Shown: positions 7,398 to 15,520, counted from the stretch's first letter. The stretch is 18,647 bases of DNA from an uncultured Spongiibacteraceae bacterium (GCA_946480345.1 CAMLJR010000047.1:1-18647); one strand, 5' to 3'. Made by a program: numbers and translations. Notes: a model not told the origin generated them from the sequence alone.

Positions 7398-8606
7398 TCA
7401 CCGTACATACTCGATTTCGACTTCATAATCGTCATCGTCGTCTTCGACATCCTCATCAGCTTCACCGGCGAGCTGCTCAAGTCGCCGCGCGCGCCGTTCG
7501 GCCGCCAACGCCTGAATACGCTCGCGCGCTTCGGCTTGCATGGCGGTTTGCAGTGCGCGTTCACGCTCGCCAAGCTCAGGATTGCTGACCTCATCCTCCC
7601 AGCAATGCTCGAGGTGCGTCATGATGTCGCCGCATAACTCCTTGGTGCCTTCCGCACTAATTGCGGCGACGCGGTAGACCGGCCCCGACCAGTTCAGGCG
7701 CTCAACGATATCCCGGCACACCGCTTCACGCTCGTCCTCCGGCAACAAATCGACTTTATTGAGCACCAGCCAGCGCTGGCGACTGGCGAGAGTCGGGCTG
7801 AACCGATCGAGTTCATGGGCGATATCCATAACGGCCTGCACCGGATCGCTGCCATCGGGCGGCAACACATCGACCAAATGCAGCAACAGACGCGTCCGCG
7901 TCAGATGCTTGAGAAAGCGAATCCCAAGCCCCGCACCTTCGGAAGCACCGGCGATAAGGCCGGGAATATCGGCCATCACGAAACTGCGATGGGCCTGCAC
8001 TCGCACGACGCCAAGGTTCGGCACCAGCGTCGTGAACGGATAATCGGCAACCTTCGGCTTCGCCGACGACACCGCGCGAATCAATGTCGATTTGCCCGCG
8101 TTAGGCAAACCAAGCAGGCCGACATCGGCCAGCACTTTCATTTCCATTCGCAGATTGCGCAGCTCGCCTTCGCTACCTTTGCTGGTTTGACGCGGAGCGC
8201 GATTGGTCGAGGATTTATAACGCGTGTTACCGAGGCCATGCCAACCGCCCTGCGCTACCAGCAAACGCTGACCCGGCTTGAGCAGATCGCCCAACACTTC
8301 GCCGGTATCCTCGTCGATAACCGTGGTACCCACCGGCACGTTGAGTACGAGGTCATCGCCGCTGGCGCCAGTACAGTTCGCACCGCGACCCGATTCGCCG
8401 CTTTTGGCCTGATAGCCGCGCACATAGCGGTAATCGACCATTGTGTTAACCGACGCATCCGCCATCAAATAAACGCAGCCGCCGTCGCCGCCGTCGCCGC
8501 CGTCGGGTCCGCCAAACGGCACGGCGCGTTCGCGGCGAAAGCTCATACACCCGTTGCCACCGCGCCCGGCCTGTACCTTGATGACTACTTCATCGACGAA
8601 TTTCAT
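7398..8606 (-). CDS. obgE: Obg/CgtA family GTPase
   Basis: A ribosome-associated GTPase that acts in late 50S assembly and stress control. The 402-residue protein has the glycine-rich Obg fold (1-159, with [13 protein letters not shown] and [14 protein letters not shown]) and a G domain (160-335): G1 GLPNAGKST (166-174), switch I YPFTT (189-193), G3 DIPGLI (213-218), G4 NKVD (283-286), G5 SAEG (317-320). A helical C-terminal extension ends in a strongly acidic tail (about 382-402, including six aspartates in a row). The acidic tail is typical of gammaproteobacterial ObgE and variable in sequence. The gene follows rpmA as usual, but an intrinsic terminator sits between them, so it needs read-through or its own promoter. 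I saw no strong promoter in the remaining 50 bp. proB and elyC follow on the same strand. Confidence 0.97.
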   Translation of the reverse strand: MKFVDEVVIKVQAGRGGNGCMSFRRERAVPFGGPDGGDGGDGGCVYLMADASVNTMVDYRYVRGYQAKSGESGRGANCTGASGDDLVLNVPVGTTVIDEDTGEVLGDLLKPGQRLLVAQGGWHGLGNTRYKSSTNRAPRQTSKGSEGELRNLRMEMKVLADVGLLGLPNAGKSTLIRAVSSAKPKVADYPFTTLVPNLGVVRVQAHRSFVMADIPGLIAGASEGAGLGIRFLKHLTRTRLLLHLVDVLPPDGSDPVQAVMDIAHELDRFSPTLASRQRWLVLNKVDLLPEDEREAVCRDIVERLNWSGPVYRVAAISAEGTKELCGDIMTHLEHCWEDEVSNPELGERERALQTAMQAEARERIQALAAERRARRLEQLAGEADEDVEDDDDDYEVEIEYVR

Positions 8607-8654
8607 TTCCAGATACCTGATAAAACTCGTGGCGGACGATTATCCGCCACAAAC

Positions 8655-8681
8655 AAAAAAGCCCCAACAGGTGGGGCTTTT
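8655..8681 (-). terminator. Intrinsic terminator after rpmA
   Basis: On the minus strand the stem GCCCCA/TGGGGC (8661-8666 with 8672-8677) with a 5-base loop is followed by six T (plus-strand A run 8655-8660) and preceded by AAAA. It separates rplU-rpmA from obgE and would give obgE less transcript than the ribosomal protein genes. Confidence 0.85.
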
Positions 8682-8699
8682 AGCGAGCATCGTTGGCGG

Positions 8700-8957
8700 T
8701 TAAGCGGCAACGATATTCACAATCTTGCGCTGATCTTTGCCTTTGGTCTCGAACTGGACGACGCCATCGGTAGTCGCGAACAACGTGTGATCCTTGCCAA
8801 GACCGACGTTTACGCCCGGACGGATTTTAGTGCCGCGCTGACGGACGATGATGCTGCCCGCAGTGACTACCTGGCCGCCAAAACGCTTGACGCCGAGGCG
8901 CTTGCTCTGAGAATCGCGGCCGTTACGGGTACTACCGCCTGCTTTCTTGTGTGCCAT
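8700..8957 (-). CDS. rpmA: Large ribosomal subunit protein L27
   Basis: An 85-residue basic protein of the 50S subunit whose N-terminal arm reaches towards the peptidyl transferase centre. The start [20 protein letters not shown] and the following [28 protein letters not shown] and [14 protein letters not shown] are diagnostic, and the length equals that of E. coli L27. It has no extra N-terminal peptide of the sort cleaved in Firmicutes. GGGAG lies eight bases ahead of the ATG. The gene is 38 bp downstream of rplU in the standard L21-L27 pair and ends just before an intrinsic terminator. Confidence 0.98.
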   Translation of the reverse strand: MAHKKAGGSTRNGRDSQSKRLGVKRFGGQVVTAGSIIVRQRGTKIRPGVNVGLGKDHTLFATTDGVVQFETKGKDQRKIVNIVAA

Positions 8958-8995
8958 TGTCTTTCTCCCGATTACTTACGCGAGTTACGCGCGAA

Positions 8996-9310
8996 TTACG
9001 CACTGATGCCGGTGATTTTGATCGCGGTGTACCACTGACGGTGGCCCATCTGCTTCATGTGATGTTTGCGGCGACGGAATTTGATGATCTTGATCTTGTC
9101 GTGACGGCCTTGCTCTAACACTTCCGCGGTCACTTTGCTGCCCGCCACATAAGGCGCGCCGATCGTGACGTTTTCGCCATCGCTAACCAGCAGAACTTTG
9201 TCGAAGTCGATGCTGGCACCAGTGGCCGCTTCGATTTTTTCGACTTTCAGAATTTCACCGGGCTGCACGCGATGTTGCTTGCCGCCAGTCTCGATAATTG
9301 CGTAAGTCAT
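8996..9310 (-). CDS. rplU: Large ribosomal subunit protein L21
   Basis: A 104-residue 23S rRNA-binding protein of the 50S subunit. [25 protein letters not shown] is reduced here to its key parts, [13 protein letters not shown] and FDKVLL, followed by [15 protein letters not shown] and the basic [19 protein letters not shown], all typical of L21. AGGAG lies eight bases upstream of the ATG. The promoter at 9445-9473 leaves an untranslated leader of about 127 nt. In E. coli and Pseudomonas the octaprenyl diphosphate synthase gene ispB normally diverges from rplU; here the upstream neighbour is tRNA-Leu instead. Confidence 0.98.
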   Translation of the reverse strand: MTYAIIETGGKQHRVQPGEILKVEKIEAATGASIDFDKVLLVSDGENVTIGAPYVAGSKVTAEVLEQGRHDKIKIIKFRRRKHHMKQMGHRQWYTAIKITGISA

Positions 9311-9444
9311 TGCTGTTACTCCTAAAAGCCTGCTTGCAAAGGTTGTTGCTTATGCCGGCGAACCGGGGCAATACAGGCAGCGCGTTGTCGAATAATGTCG
9401 CGATTTCGCGCTTTGGTTGCTATTTGGGTATCAAAGGGCGGCAG

Positions 9445-9473
9445 ATTGTACGTAACGGATGCCGCGAAAACAA
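9445..9473 (-). promoter_or_regulatory. rplU-rpmA promoter
   Basis: Reading the minus strand, -35 TTGTTT (plus positions 9468-9473) and -10 TACAAT (9445-9450, 5 of 6 matches) are 17 bp apart. It lies just after the tRNA-Leu terminator. The start point near 9438 gives a leader of about 127 nt before rplU, with possible hairpins (9379-9384 with 9407-9412, and 9355-9358 with 9363-9366 around a UUCG loop). Confidence 0.65.
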
Positions 9474-9487
9474 GATATAGCCGAAAC

Positions 9488-9514
9488 AAAAAAGCCCGCT
9501 AACGCAGGCTTTTT
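9488..9514 (-). terminator. Intrinsic terminator of the secG-tRNA-Leu transcript
   Basis: On the minus strand GCCTGC (plus 9504-9509), loop GTTA and GCGGGC (9494-9499) form a 6-bp stem with one T-G pair. A T-run follows (plus A run 9488-9493), and the upstream A-run mirrors it. It starts four bases after the tRNA CCA end. Confidence 0.88.
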
Positions 9515-9518
9515 GGAT

Positions 9519-9603
9519 TGGTGCCCAGGACTGGACTCGAACCAGCACGGCTTGCGCCACTACCACCTCAAGGTAGCGTGTATACCAATTTCACCACCTG
9601 GGC
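9519..9603 (-). tRNA. leuU: tRNA-Leu (anticodon GAG)
   Basis: An 85-nt class II tRNA. Acceptor stem GCCCAGG pairs with CCTGGGC, followed by discriminator A and an encoded CCA. The anticodon stem is CTACC/GGTAG around the loop TTGAGGT, giving anticodon GAG (plus 9567-9569), which reads CUC and CUU codons. The variable arm GGC-GCAA-GCC and the T loop TTCGAGT are regular. It closely resembles E. coli leuU, which also follows secG. Here the tRNA begins only six bases after the secG stop codon, so it must be cut from a secG-containing transcript. Confidence 0.97.
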
Positions 9604-9609
9604 TTGTTC

Positions 9610-9993
9610 TTACTGCGCCGGCGCTTGCGGAACCTCACCTGCAGCAGGCGCGGCATTTTCCTCGACCACGGGCACATCGTCAACTGATTTTGCCGGTGTC
9701 GGCGTGGCGGGCGCCTCATTTACAGGCGGTATCGGCAAATCGACTGCGCCCGCATTTTCCGCGCGATTTTTTGCCACAACTGCCAATGCCAGGCTGGTAG
9801 CAAAAAACACAGTGGCAAGGATTGCGGTTGCGCGGGTTAGCGCATTTCCGCTCCCACGGCCGCCGAATAGCGTTTGCGATGCACCGGAGCCAAACGAAGC
9901 GCCGATATCGGCACCTTTACCCTGCTGAATCAAAATCAGACCGATGATGCACAGCGCGCCCAACACATGAAAAATAATGATCAACGTTTCCAT
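9610..9993 (-). CDS. secG: Preprotein translocase subunit SecG
   Basis: A small inner-membrane subunit of the SecYEG channel that assists SecA-driven export. It has 127 residues with two membrane helices (about 3-21 and 52-72) and the conserved loop LIQQGKGADIGASFGSGASQTLFG. The tail from about residue 75 is rich in Pro, Ala and Glu and is low in conservation, as in many SecG proteins. It starts six bases after the tpiA stop with GAGAG ahead of the ATG, and the tRNA-Leu gene begins six bases after its stop. tpiA-secG-tRNA therefore form one unit, ended by the terminator at 9488-9514. Confidence 0.97.
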   Translation of the reverse strand: METLIIIFHVLGALCIIGLILIQQGKGADIGASFGSGASQTLFGGRGSGNALTRATAILATVFFATSLALAVVAKNRAENAGAVDLPIPPVNEAPATPTPAKSVDDVPVVEENAAPAAGEVPQAPAQ

Positions 9994-9999
9994 AAACTC

Positions 10000-10746
10000 T
10001 CACTCTGCTGCAGCGCATATCGCCGCAAAATCTTTGGCATTTAACGATGCACCGCCGACCAATCCGCCATCGATGTCAGGCTGTGCAAACAAACTGGCAG
10101 CGTTATCCGCTTTCACGCTACCGCCGTACAAAATCTTGATGCCCGAGGCATCTGCCACGCTCGCCAAACGCTGGCGAATGAACGCGTGAACTTCCTGTGC
10201 CTGCTCCGTCGTGGCCGTACGTCCGGTGCCGATTGCCCATACAGGCTCATAGGCAAAGACGACCTGACTCAATTCTGCAGCACTCAACGCCTTCGTTATC
10301 GCGTCGATTTGGCGACCGATGACATCGAGTGTTTGAGCGGCTTCGCGTTCTGCCAACGTTTCGCCGACACAGATGATGGGGGTGAGTCCGGATTGCAGAG
10401 CAATAGCGCTCTTTTGCGCCACCAACTGATCGCTCTCACCGTACAAACTGCGTCGCTCGGAGTGGCCGACTATAACGAAATCGCAGCCGCAATCGCGCAA
10501 CATGCTTGCCGCCACTTCCCCGGTGAAGGCGCCTTTAACTTCCTGACTGACGTTTTGCGCGCCGATTTTTATCGAACTACCGGCAAGCAGCTGCTGCACT
10601 AACCCGAGATATACAAAGGGAGGACAAACAGCGATGTCGACGCTACACGCCTGCGGTACAAGATCAAGCAAATCGCCGAGCAGTTTGCTGATGTCGGATT
10701 GGCTACCATGCATTTTCCAGTTGCCAACGACCAGCTTGCCGCGCAT
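10000..10746 (-). CDS. tpiA: Triosephosphate isomerase
   Basis: A cytoplasmic glycolytic enzyme interconverting dihydroxyacetone phosphate and glyceraldehyde 3-phosphate. The 248-residue length is normal. Catalytic residues are visible: N9 and K11 in VVGNWKMHG, H95 in VIVGHSERR and E167 in FAYEPVWAIGTG. The phosphate-binding loops are AIGTG and YGGSVKADNA. GAGG lies eight bases ahead of the ATG. glmM ends 83 bp upstream, and a terminator-like hairpin fills much of that gap, ending about 20 bp from the start codon. Downstream secG follows after six bases. The glmM-tpiA-secG order is common in Pseudomonas-type genomes. Confidence 0.98.
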   Translation of the reverse strand: MRGKLVVGNWKMHGSQSDISKLLGDLLDLVPQACSVDIAVCPPFVYLGLVQQLLAGSSIKIGAQNVSQEVKGAFTGEVAASMLRDCGCDFVIVGHSERRSLYGESDQLVAQKSAIALQSGLTPIICVGETLAEREAAQTLDVIGRQIDAITKALSAAELSQVVFAYEPVWAIGTGRTATTEQAQEVHAFIRQRLASVADASGIKILYGGSVKADNAASLFAQPDIDGGLVGGASLNAKDFAAICAAAE

Positions 10747-10763
10747 TGCTCTTCCTCAATAAT

Positions 10764-10786
10764 AAAAACCGCCGTAAAAACGGCGG
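10764..10786 (-). terminator. Terminator-like hairpin between glmM and tpiA
   Basis: On the minus strand CCGCCGT (plus 10780-10786), loop TTTT and ACGGCGG (10769-10775) form a perfect 7-bp stem followed by TTTTTATT. The shape is a classic intrinsic terminator for the ftsH-folP-glmM transcript. It sits only 22 bp from the tpiA ATG, directly ahead of its ribosome binding site, so it may also act as an attenuator or 5' stem-loop. Confidence 0.75.
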
Positions 10787-10789
10787 GCA

Positions 10790-10819
10790 ATCTTAATCGA
10801 AACAACCTTGGATAAACAA
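10790..10819 (-). promoter_or_regulatory. Possible tpiA promoter ahead of the hairpin
   Basis: On the minus strand TTGTTT (plus 10814-10819) and TAAGAT (10790-10795) are 18 bp apart; the matches are 3 and 4 of 6. A start point a few bases on would place the hairpin at 10764-10786 at the very 5' end of the tpiA mRNA. The call is weak and rests partly on the need for a tpiA promoter here. Confidence 0.3.
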
Positions 10820-10829
10820 GAAAGGGGCG

Positions 10830-12167
10830 CTACGCCACCGAGCGCTGGACCACACCGGCGAGTTCCGTGCATAGCGTTTCGACTTGCAGGCGATCTTCAC
10901 CCTCCACCATGACGCGCACGACCGGCTCGGTGCCGGATGGGCGCAGCAACACGCGACCCCGACCCGACAATTTTTCTTCGATGAGCGCCACGGCATCGCT
11001 CACCGCAGGCACTTCTTGTAAATCGAATTTTCGGCCAATGCGGACGTTCTGCATGATTTGCGGAAACTTCTGCATACCCGACTTCAACTCGTGCAAAGTC
11101 TTGCCGGTGCTGACGACAGCAAACAGCACTTTCAGCGCGGAAATGATGCCATCGCCGGTGGTGGTTACGTCGGAGCAGATAATGTGACCCGAGTTTTCGC
11201 CGCCGAGCTTCCAGCCATTGGTGCGCATAAGTTCCATGACGTAGCGATCGCCGACTTTCGCGCGCGCAAATGGAATTTTCAATTCCGCCAGGGCGAGCTC
11301 GAAACCCATATTGGACATCAAGGTGCCGACCACGCCGGCGCAGCTACCCCGAGTACGCAATTGATCACAGGCAATGATGAACAGCAGCTCGTCGCCATCG
11401 ACCAACTCACCGCAGTGATCGACAAATAACACGCGATCCCCGTCACCATCGAATGCAATGCCCAGATCGGCCTGTTCGGTCAGTACGCGGCGACGCAGAT
11501 TTTCCGGCGAGGTCGAACCGACACCATCGTTGATGTTCAGGCCATTGGGCTCGGTACCGATGGCGACGACTTGCGCGCCCAATTCCTCGAGCACTGCCGG
11601 CGCGACGTGATAATTGGCGCCATTGGCACAATCGACGATGATTTTCTTGCCGCGCAAATTGAAATAGGACGGCACCGTGCTTTTACAGAATTCGATGTAG
11701 CGACCGCCGGCATCATTGATGCGCACCACTTTGCCGAGCTGGGCGGAAGCCACGGTGGTCATCGGCTCATCGATTTGACGCTCGATGTCGAGCTCGACGC
11801 TATCCGGCAATTTGCTGCCTTCACTGGAAAAAAATTTGATGCCGTTGTCGTGATACGGATTGTGCGATGCACTGATGACGATGCCGGCCTGTGCATGAAA
11901 AGTCCGGGTCAAATAAGCAATGGCTGGCGTCGGCATCGGTCCGATCAGCGAGACATCCACACCCGCCGCAACCAGACCTGCTTCCAGCGCCGATTCGAAC
12001 ATGTAACCGGAAATGCGCGTGTCCTTGCCGATAATGACCTTACTGCGACCCTCGCGCGCGAATACCTTCCCCGCCGCCCAACCCAGCTTCAACACAAATT
12101 CCGGGTTGATGGGACCTTCGCCAACCAGGCCACGCACGCCATCCGTGCCGAAATAACGTCGACTCAT
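10830..12167 (-). CDS. glmM: Phosphoglucosamine mutase
   Basis: Converts glucosamine 6-phosphate to glucosamine 1-phosphate for UDP-GlcNAc, peptidoglycan and LPS synthesis. The 445-residue protein is the normal length. It begins [12 protein letters not shown] and carries the phosphoserine loop [17 protein letters not shown] (active S101), the metal-binding [12 protein letters not shown] (D240, D242, D244), the sugar-specificity segment GGENSGHII and the phosphate-binding [16 protein letters not shown] near the end. Its ATG overlaps the folP TGA as ATGA (12164-12167), and GAGGAG lies eight bases upstream inside folP. The ftsH-folP-glmM order is the common gammaproteobacterial arrangement. A terminator-like hairpin follows the gene. 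Confidence 0.98.
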   Translation of the reverse strand: MSRRYFGTDGVRGLVGEGPINPEFVLKLGWAAGKVFAREGRSKVIIGKDTRISGYMFESALEAGLVAAGVDVSLIGPMPTPAIAYLTRTFHAQAGIVISASHNPYHDNGIKFFSSEGSKLPDSVELDIERQIDEPMTTVASAQLGKVVRINDAGGRYIEFCKSTVPSYFNLRGKKIIVDCANGANYHVAPAVLEELGAQVVAIGTEPNGLNINDGVGSTSPENLRRRVLTEQADLGIAFDGDGDRVLFVDHCGELVDGDELLFIIACDQLRTRGSCAGVVGTLMSNMGFELALAELKIPFARAKVGDRYVMELMRTNGWKLGGENSGHIICSDVTTTGDGIISALKVLFAVVSTGKTLHELKSGMQKFPQIMQNVRIGRKFDLQEVPAVSDAVALIEEKLSGRGRVLLRPSGTEPVVRVMVEGEDRLQVETLCTELAGVVQRSVA

Positions 12168-13036
12168 TCAAACTGCTCCTCGATAACTGCCGTGCATAAC
12201 CGAACCGCGTCGCGGGTTTCCGCCACATCATGCACGCGAAAAATGACTGCTCCTCGCATCGCGGCAATTGCCGCCAGCGCTACGCTTCCAGCCAACCGTT
12301 CACCTACCGGACGCCCCACGATCTGACCGATCAATGCCTTTCGCGATAACCCAACCAAGATGGGATGGCCGAGAGTGCGCAATTGATCGAGACGGTTCAG
12401 CAGCTGCAGGTTGTGCCGAGCGGTTTTGCCGAAGCCAAACCCCGGATCAAGCACCAGGTTGCGGTGGGCAACGCCGAGTGTAGTACAGGCCTCGATACGA
12501 TGCCGGAGGAAAGCCGTCACCTCCTGAACAACATCCTCATAGACGGGTTGCTGTTGCATCGACAGAGGTTCGCCCTGCATATGCATCAGGCAGATCGGCA
12601 ATCCGGTGGCTGCCGCTGCTCGAATGGCGCCGGGGCGCTGTAGCGCACGAACATCGTTGATGAAGCCGACACCGCTGGCGGCGGCTTCAAGCATGACCTG
12701 CGGCTCGCTGGTGTCGATCGATAGCACGCAGTCGAATTCCTGCGCCAACCGTTGCACCACCGGAATAACACGATCGAGCTCCTGCTGCGCAGAGACGGGC
12801 GCCGCGCCAGGCCGCGTCGATTCACCGCCGATATCCACAATATCAGCGCCATCGGCGACCATCGCCGCAACCCGATGCAACACTTTATCGAGCGACAAAT
12901 TCGCGCCGCGATACAACGCGCCGCCATCGGAAAAAGAATCGGGAGTGACATTCAGGATGCCCATGACGCGCGGGCGATCAAGGGTTAAAACACGCCCGGC
13001 GCAATTAAGCGCCGGGGTAGAGTCGTTATCGTTCAT
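12164..13036 (-). CDS. folP: Dihydropteroate synthase
   Basis: Condenses 4-aminobenzoate with dihydropterin pyrophosphate in folate synthesis; it is the sulfonamide target. From the ATG at 13036 the product is 290 residues, close to the family norm. The TIM-barrel motifs are intact: [60 protein letters not shown] and [11 protein letters not shown], with the final RVHDVAETR. The frame stays open upstream across the ftsH end to 13192, but those 52 residues are antiparallel to nothing conserved and merely overlap ftsH in another frame, so I chose 13036. The gap to the ftsH stop is seven bases and the ribosome binding site is poor, suggesting coupled translation. The end overlaps glmM by four bases. 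Confidence 0.96.
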   Translation of the reverse strand: MNDNDSTPALNCAGRVLTLDRPRVMGILNVTPDSFSDGGALYRGANLSLDKVLHRVAAMVADGADIVDIGGESTRPGAAPVSAQQELDRVIPVVQRLAQEFDCVLSIDTSEPQVMLEAAASGVGFINDVRALQRPGAIRAAAATGLPICLMHMQGEPLSMQQQPVYEDVVQEVTAFLRHRIEACTTLGVAHRNLVLDPGFGFGKTARHNLQLLNRLDQLRTLGHPILVGLSRKALIGQIVGRPVGERLAGSVALAAIAAMRGAVIFRVHDVAETRDAVRLCTAVIEEQFE

Positions 13037-13043
13037 AACGGAA

Positions 13044-14963
13044 TTAGTGTTCGCCGGCAGTCCCACCGATGGGGCCGGCACGGTTATCGTTCTGCGTCGG
13101 CGCTTCGCCGCCACCGGTCGGTGGATTATTGTCCCAGCCAGCAGGCGGACGCGGTTTGCGACCGGACATGATGTCGTCGATCTGCGCGGCATCGATCGTT
13201 TCGTACTGAATCAATGCATCGGCCATCATTTCCATCTTGTCTCGGTTTTCTTCGAGCAGACGTTTCGCGGTGGCATAACACTCATCAATGATACGGCGAA
13301 CTTCCTCATCGATATGTTTTGCCGTTTCACCCGAAACGATGCGTGAAGCCGATGCGGCGCTACGACCGAGGAATACCTCCTCCTCGCTTTCGTCATACAG
13401 CAGTGGGCCCATTTTTTCCGACAAGCCCCATTTCGTGACCATATTGCGGGCGATTTCGGTGGCGCGCTTGATATCGTTGGATGCGCCTGTGGTCACGCCA
13501 TCGACACCATTAATCATTTCTTCCGCGATGCGACCGCCGAACAGAGAGCAGATATTGCCGACGATATGCCGGCGGCTGAGGCTATAGCGATCCTCTTCCG
13601 GCAGGAACATCGTGACGCCGAGCGCGCGTCCGCGCGGAATGATGCTGACTTTATAAACAGGATCATGCTCGGGCACGAGACGACCGACGATTGCATGGCC
13701 GGCTTCGTGATAAGCGGTGTTGCGTTTCTCGGCGTCGGACATGACCATCGATTTGCGCTCAGCGCCCATCATAATTTTGTCTTTCGCCAGTTCGAACTGG
13801 ACCATGCTGACGGTGCGCTTGTTGGCCCGAGCCGCGAACAACGCCGCCTCGTTAACCAAATTCGCCAGATCGGCACCGGAAAATCCCGGCGTACCGCGCG
13901 CAATCACCGCCGCATCGACATCGTCAGCCAGCGGCACTTTACGCATATGCACTTTAAGAATTTGTTCGCGACCACGAATATCCGGCAGCCCCACAACGAC
14001 CTGACGATCGAAGCGACCGGGGCGCAGCAAAGCGGGATCGAGCACATCCGGACGGTTGGTCGCGGCGATAACGATGATGCCGTCATTTGCTTCGAAGCCA
14101 TCCATCTCGACCAGCAATTGGTTCAGCGTCTGTTCGCGTTCGTCGTGACCACCCCCTAGACCGGCGCCACGATGGCGGCCGACCGCGTCGATTTCGTCAA
14201 TGAAAATGATGCAAGGCGATTGCTTTTTGGCTTGATCGAACATGTCGCGCACACGCGACGCACCGACACCGACGAACATTTCAACGAAGTCGGAACCGGA
14301 GATAGAGAAGAACGGCACCTTGGCTTCACCGGCGATCGCTTTTGCCAGCAGCGTTTTACCGGTACCGGGTTGACCGACCATTAATACGCCGCGCGGAATA
14401 CGGCCACCAAGACGCTGAAACTTACCGGGATCGCGCAGGAATTCGACGAGCTCTTTGACTTCTTCCTTCGCTTCGTCGCAGCCAGCCACGTCGGCAAAAG
14501 TCGTCTTGATCTGATCCTCGCCGAGCAAACGTGCCTTGCTCTTACCAAACGCCATGGGCCCACCGCGACCACCGGCGCCACCCTGCATCTGTCGCATGAA
14601 AAACATGAACACGACAATGATGATCAGGATCGGGAAGCTTGCTACCAACAGCTGTGTCCAGAGACTTTGCTGTTCCGGCTTGACGCCTTTGACCTCGACG
14701 CGATGGTCGATCAAATCGTCGATCAATTTTGGATCTTCGAGATAGGGACGCACGGTTTCAAATGTCGAGCGATCCTGACGGACGCCAACAATCATCTGGC
14801 CATCAATTGAAACCTGGCTGATACGATCGTCACGCACTTCCTTGATGAAGTCGGAATAGTTGAGCTGCTCCTTTGCCGGCTGCATATTGAAATTGTTGAA
14901 CACTGTCAGCAATACAGCTGCAATGATCAGCCACAACAGGAGATTTTTTGCCATGTCATTCAA
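13044..14963 (-). CDS. ftsH: ATP-dependent zinc metalloprotease FtsH
   Basis: A membrane-anchored AAA+ protease that degrades unassembled membrane proteins and regulatory substrates. It has 639 residues. There are two membrane helices (about 7-24 and 104-122) around a small periplasmic domain. The AAA module has Walker A GQPGTGKT (197-204), Walker [10 protein letters not shown] (D256/E257), the pore motif MFVGVG (229-234) and the arginine-finger region near [13 protein letters not shown]. The protease has zinc motif HEAGH (419-423). The C-terminal tail is Pro/Gly/Asn-rich. GAGAGG lies about 12 bases ahead of the ATG at 14963; the ATG at 14954 would match the usual MAKN start but is farther from it. 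folP follows seven bases downstream. rlmE, which usually precedes ftsH, is absent, and yhbY diverges 198 bp away. Confidence 0.98.
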   Translation of the reverse strand: MNDMAKNLLLWLIIAAVLLTVFNNFNMQPAKEQLNYSDFIKEVRDDRISQVSIDGQMIVGVRQDRSTFETVRPYLEDPKLIDDLIDHRVEVKGVKPEQQSLWTQLLVASFPILIIIVVFMFFMRQMQGGAGGRGGPMAFGKSKARLLGEDQIKTTFADVAGCDEAKEEVKELVEFLRDPGKFQRLGGRIPRGVLMVGQPGTGKTLLAKAIAGEAKVPFFSISGSDFVEMFVGVGASRVRDMFDQAKKQSPCIIFIDEIDAVGRHRGAGLGGGHDEREQTLNQLLVEMDGFEANDGIIVIAATNRPDVLDPALLRPGRFDRQVVVGLPDIRGREQILKVHMRKVPLADDVDAAVIARGTPGFSGADLANLVNEAALFAARANKRTVSMVQFELAKDKIMMGAERKSMVMSDAEKRNTAYHEAGHAIVGRLVPEHDPVYKVSIIPRGRALGVTMFLPEEDRYSLSRRHIVGNICSLFGGRIAEEMINGVDGVTTGASNDIKRATEIARNMVTKWGLSEKMGPLLYDESEEEVFLGRSAASASRIVSGETAKHIDEEVRRIIDECYATAKRLLEENRDKMEMMADALIQYETIDAAQIDDIMSGRKPRPPAGWDNNPPTGGGEAPTQNDNRAGPIGGTAGEH

Positions 14964-15100
14964 GTGCGGACCCTCTCTAATCTACCGCTCTTTACGCCTA
15001 TTTCTGCGCGATTACGCTGACACTCTACACCAGAACCTGGCTACCCTCCATGCGCGGGCGATCAGCATTTCTACTTAACAATCACAGTCTTTGGGGCGAG

Positions 15101-15129
15101 TAGGCATAAATGCAAGCCTGCATTACAAT
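15101..15129 (+). promoter_or_regulatory. yhbY promoter with an inverted repeat in the spacer
   Basis: -35 TAGGCA (15101-15106, 4 of 6) and -10 TACAAT (15124-15129, 5 of 6) are 17 bp apart, giving a leader of about 26 nt before yhbY. The spacer contains AATGCA-AGCC-TGCATT (15109-15124), a perfect 6-bp-arm inverted repeat. The rest of the 198-bp yhbY-ftsH gap shows no convincing ftsH promoter. Confidence 0.55.
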
Positions 15130-15161
15130 ACGCGCCCTTTCGACTACCGGCTTAAACCCTC

Positions 15162-15470
15162 ATGTCTCTAGACCCTGCACGCAAGAAAGAATTGCGCACC
15201 ATCGGCCATCAGTTGCGTCCGGTCGTAATGATTTCGGAACGGGGAATATCCGAAGGCATCAGCCTGGAGCTGGAGCGGGCACTGGAAGATCACGAGCTGA
15301 TCAAGGTGAAGCTGGCGGTAGCGGAGCCATCGGAACGACGTGAGTTAACGTCAGAACTATGCGCAGTGCATCGAGCAGAACTGGTGCAGGCCGTGGGCAA
15401 AATTATTTTGATTTATCGCGCAGCCCAAAAACCAAACCCACGCCTGTCGAATTTGTTGCGCCCGCTGTAA
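15162..15470 (+). CDS. yhbY: CRM-domain ribosome assembly RNA-binding protein YhbY
   Basis: A 102-residue single CRM (YhbY) domain protein, associated with pre-50S particles and 23S rRNA. The fold elements are readable: LDPARKKELRTIGHQLRPVV, then ISERGISEGI in place of the more usual GxNGLT-type loop, ALEDHELIKVKLA and VQAVGKIILIYRAA, ending KPNPRLSNLLRPL. The length is typical. It is transcribed from its own promoter, divergent from ftsH and convergent with greA. There is no clear Shine-Dalgarno sequence before the ATG. The neighbourhood greA-yhbY-ftsH is conserved in gammaproteobacteria, which supports the call. Confidence 0.95.
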   Translation: MSLDPARKKELRTIGHQLRPVVMISERGISEGISLELERALEDHELIKVKLAVAEPSERRELTSELCAVHRAELVQAVGKIILIYRAAQKPNPRLSNLLRPL

Positions 15471-15480
15471 ATCTTTAATC

Positions 15481-15513
15481 GTACGAGCGATGCCGTAAAT
15501 AGCATCGCCGTAC
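15481..15513. terminator. Hairpin between convergent yhbY and greA
   Basis: GTACG plus GCGATGC (15481-15485 and 15487-15493, one bulged A) pair with GCATCGC and CGTAC (15502-15513) around an 8-base loop, a 12-bp stem. It starts 10 bp after the yhbY stop and ends seven bases before the greA stop. There is no T-run on either side, so it is not a canonical intrinsic terminator; it may stabilise 3' ends or work with Rho. Confidence 0.5.
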
Positions 15514-15520
15514 CCTTCAA

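Noticed and set aside
8478..8506. Three copies of a 9-bp GCC/GTC-rich repeat in obgE
   Set aside because: It encodes the conserved GGDGGDGG loop of the Obg fold, so protein constraint explains it.
7815..9038. A 407-codon open frame on the plus strand opposite obgE and rpmA
   Set aside because: It is antisense to two certain genes, crosses their intergenic terminator, and has the His/Arg/Ala-rich composition typical of antisense frames in GC-rich genes. No domain is recognisable.
11571..12326. A 251-codon plus-strand frame opposite glmM and the folP end
   Set aside because: Antisense to conserved coding sequence, no ribosome binding site or recognisable domain, same shadow composition.
13037..13192. 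N-terminal extension of folP by 52 codons
   Set aside because: The extension overlaps the ftsH coding end in another frame and is absent from the family; the ATG at 13036 gives a normal-length enzyme.
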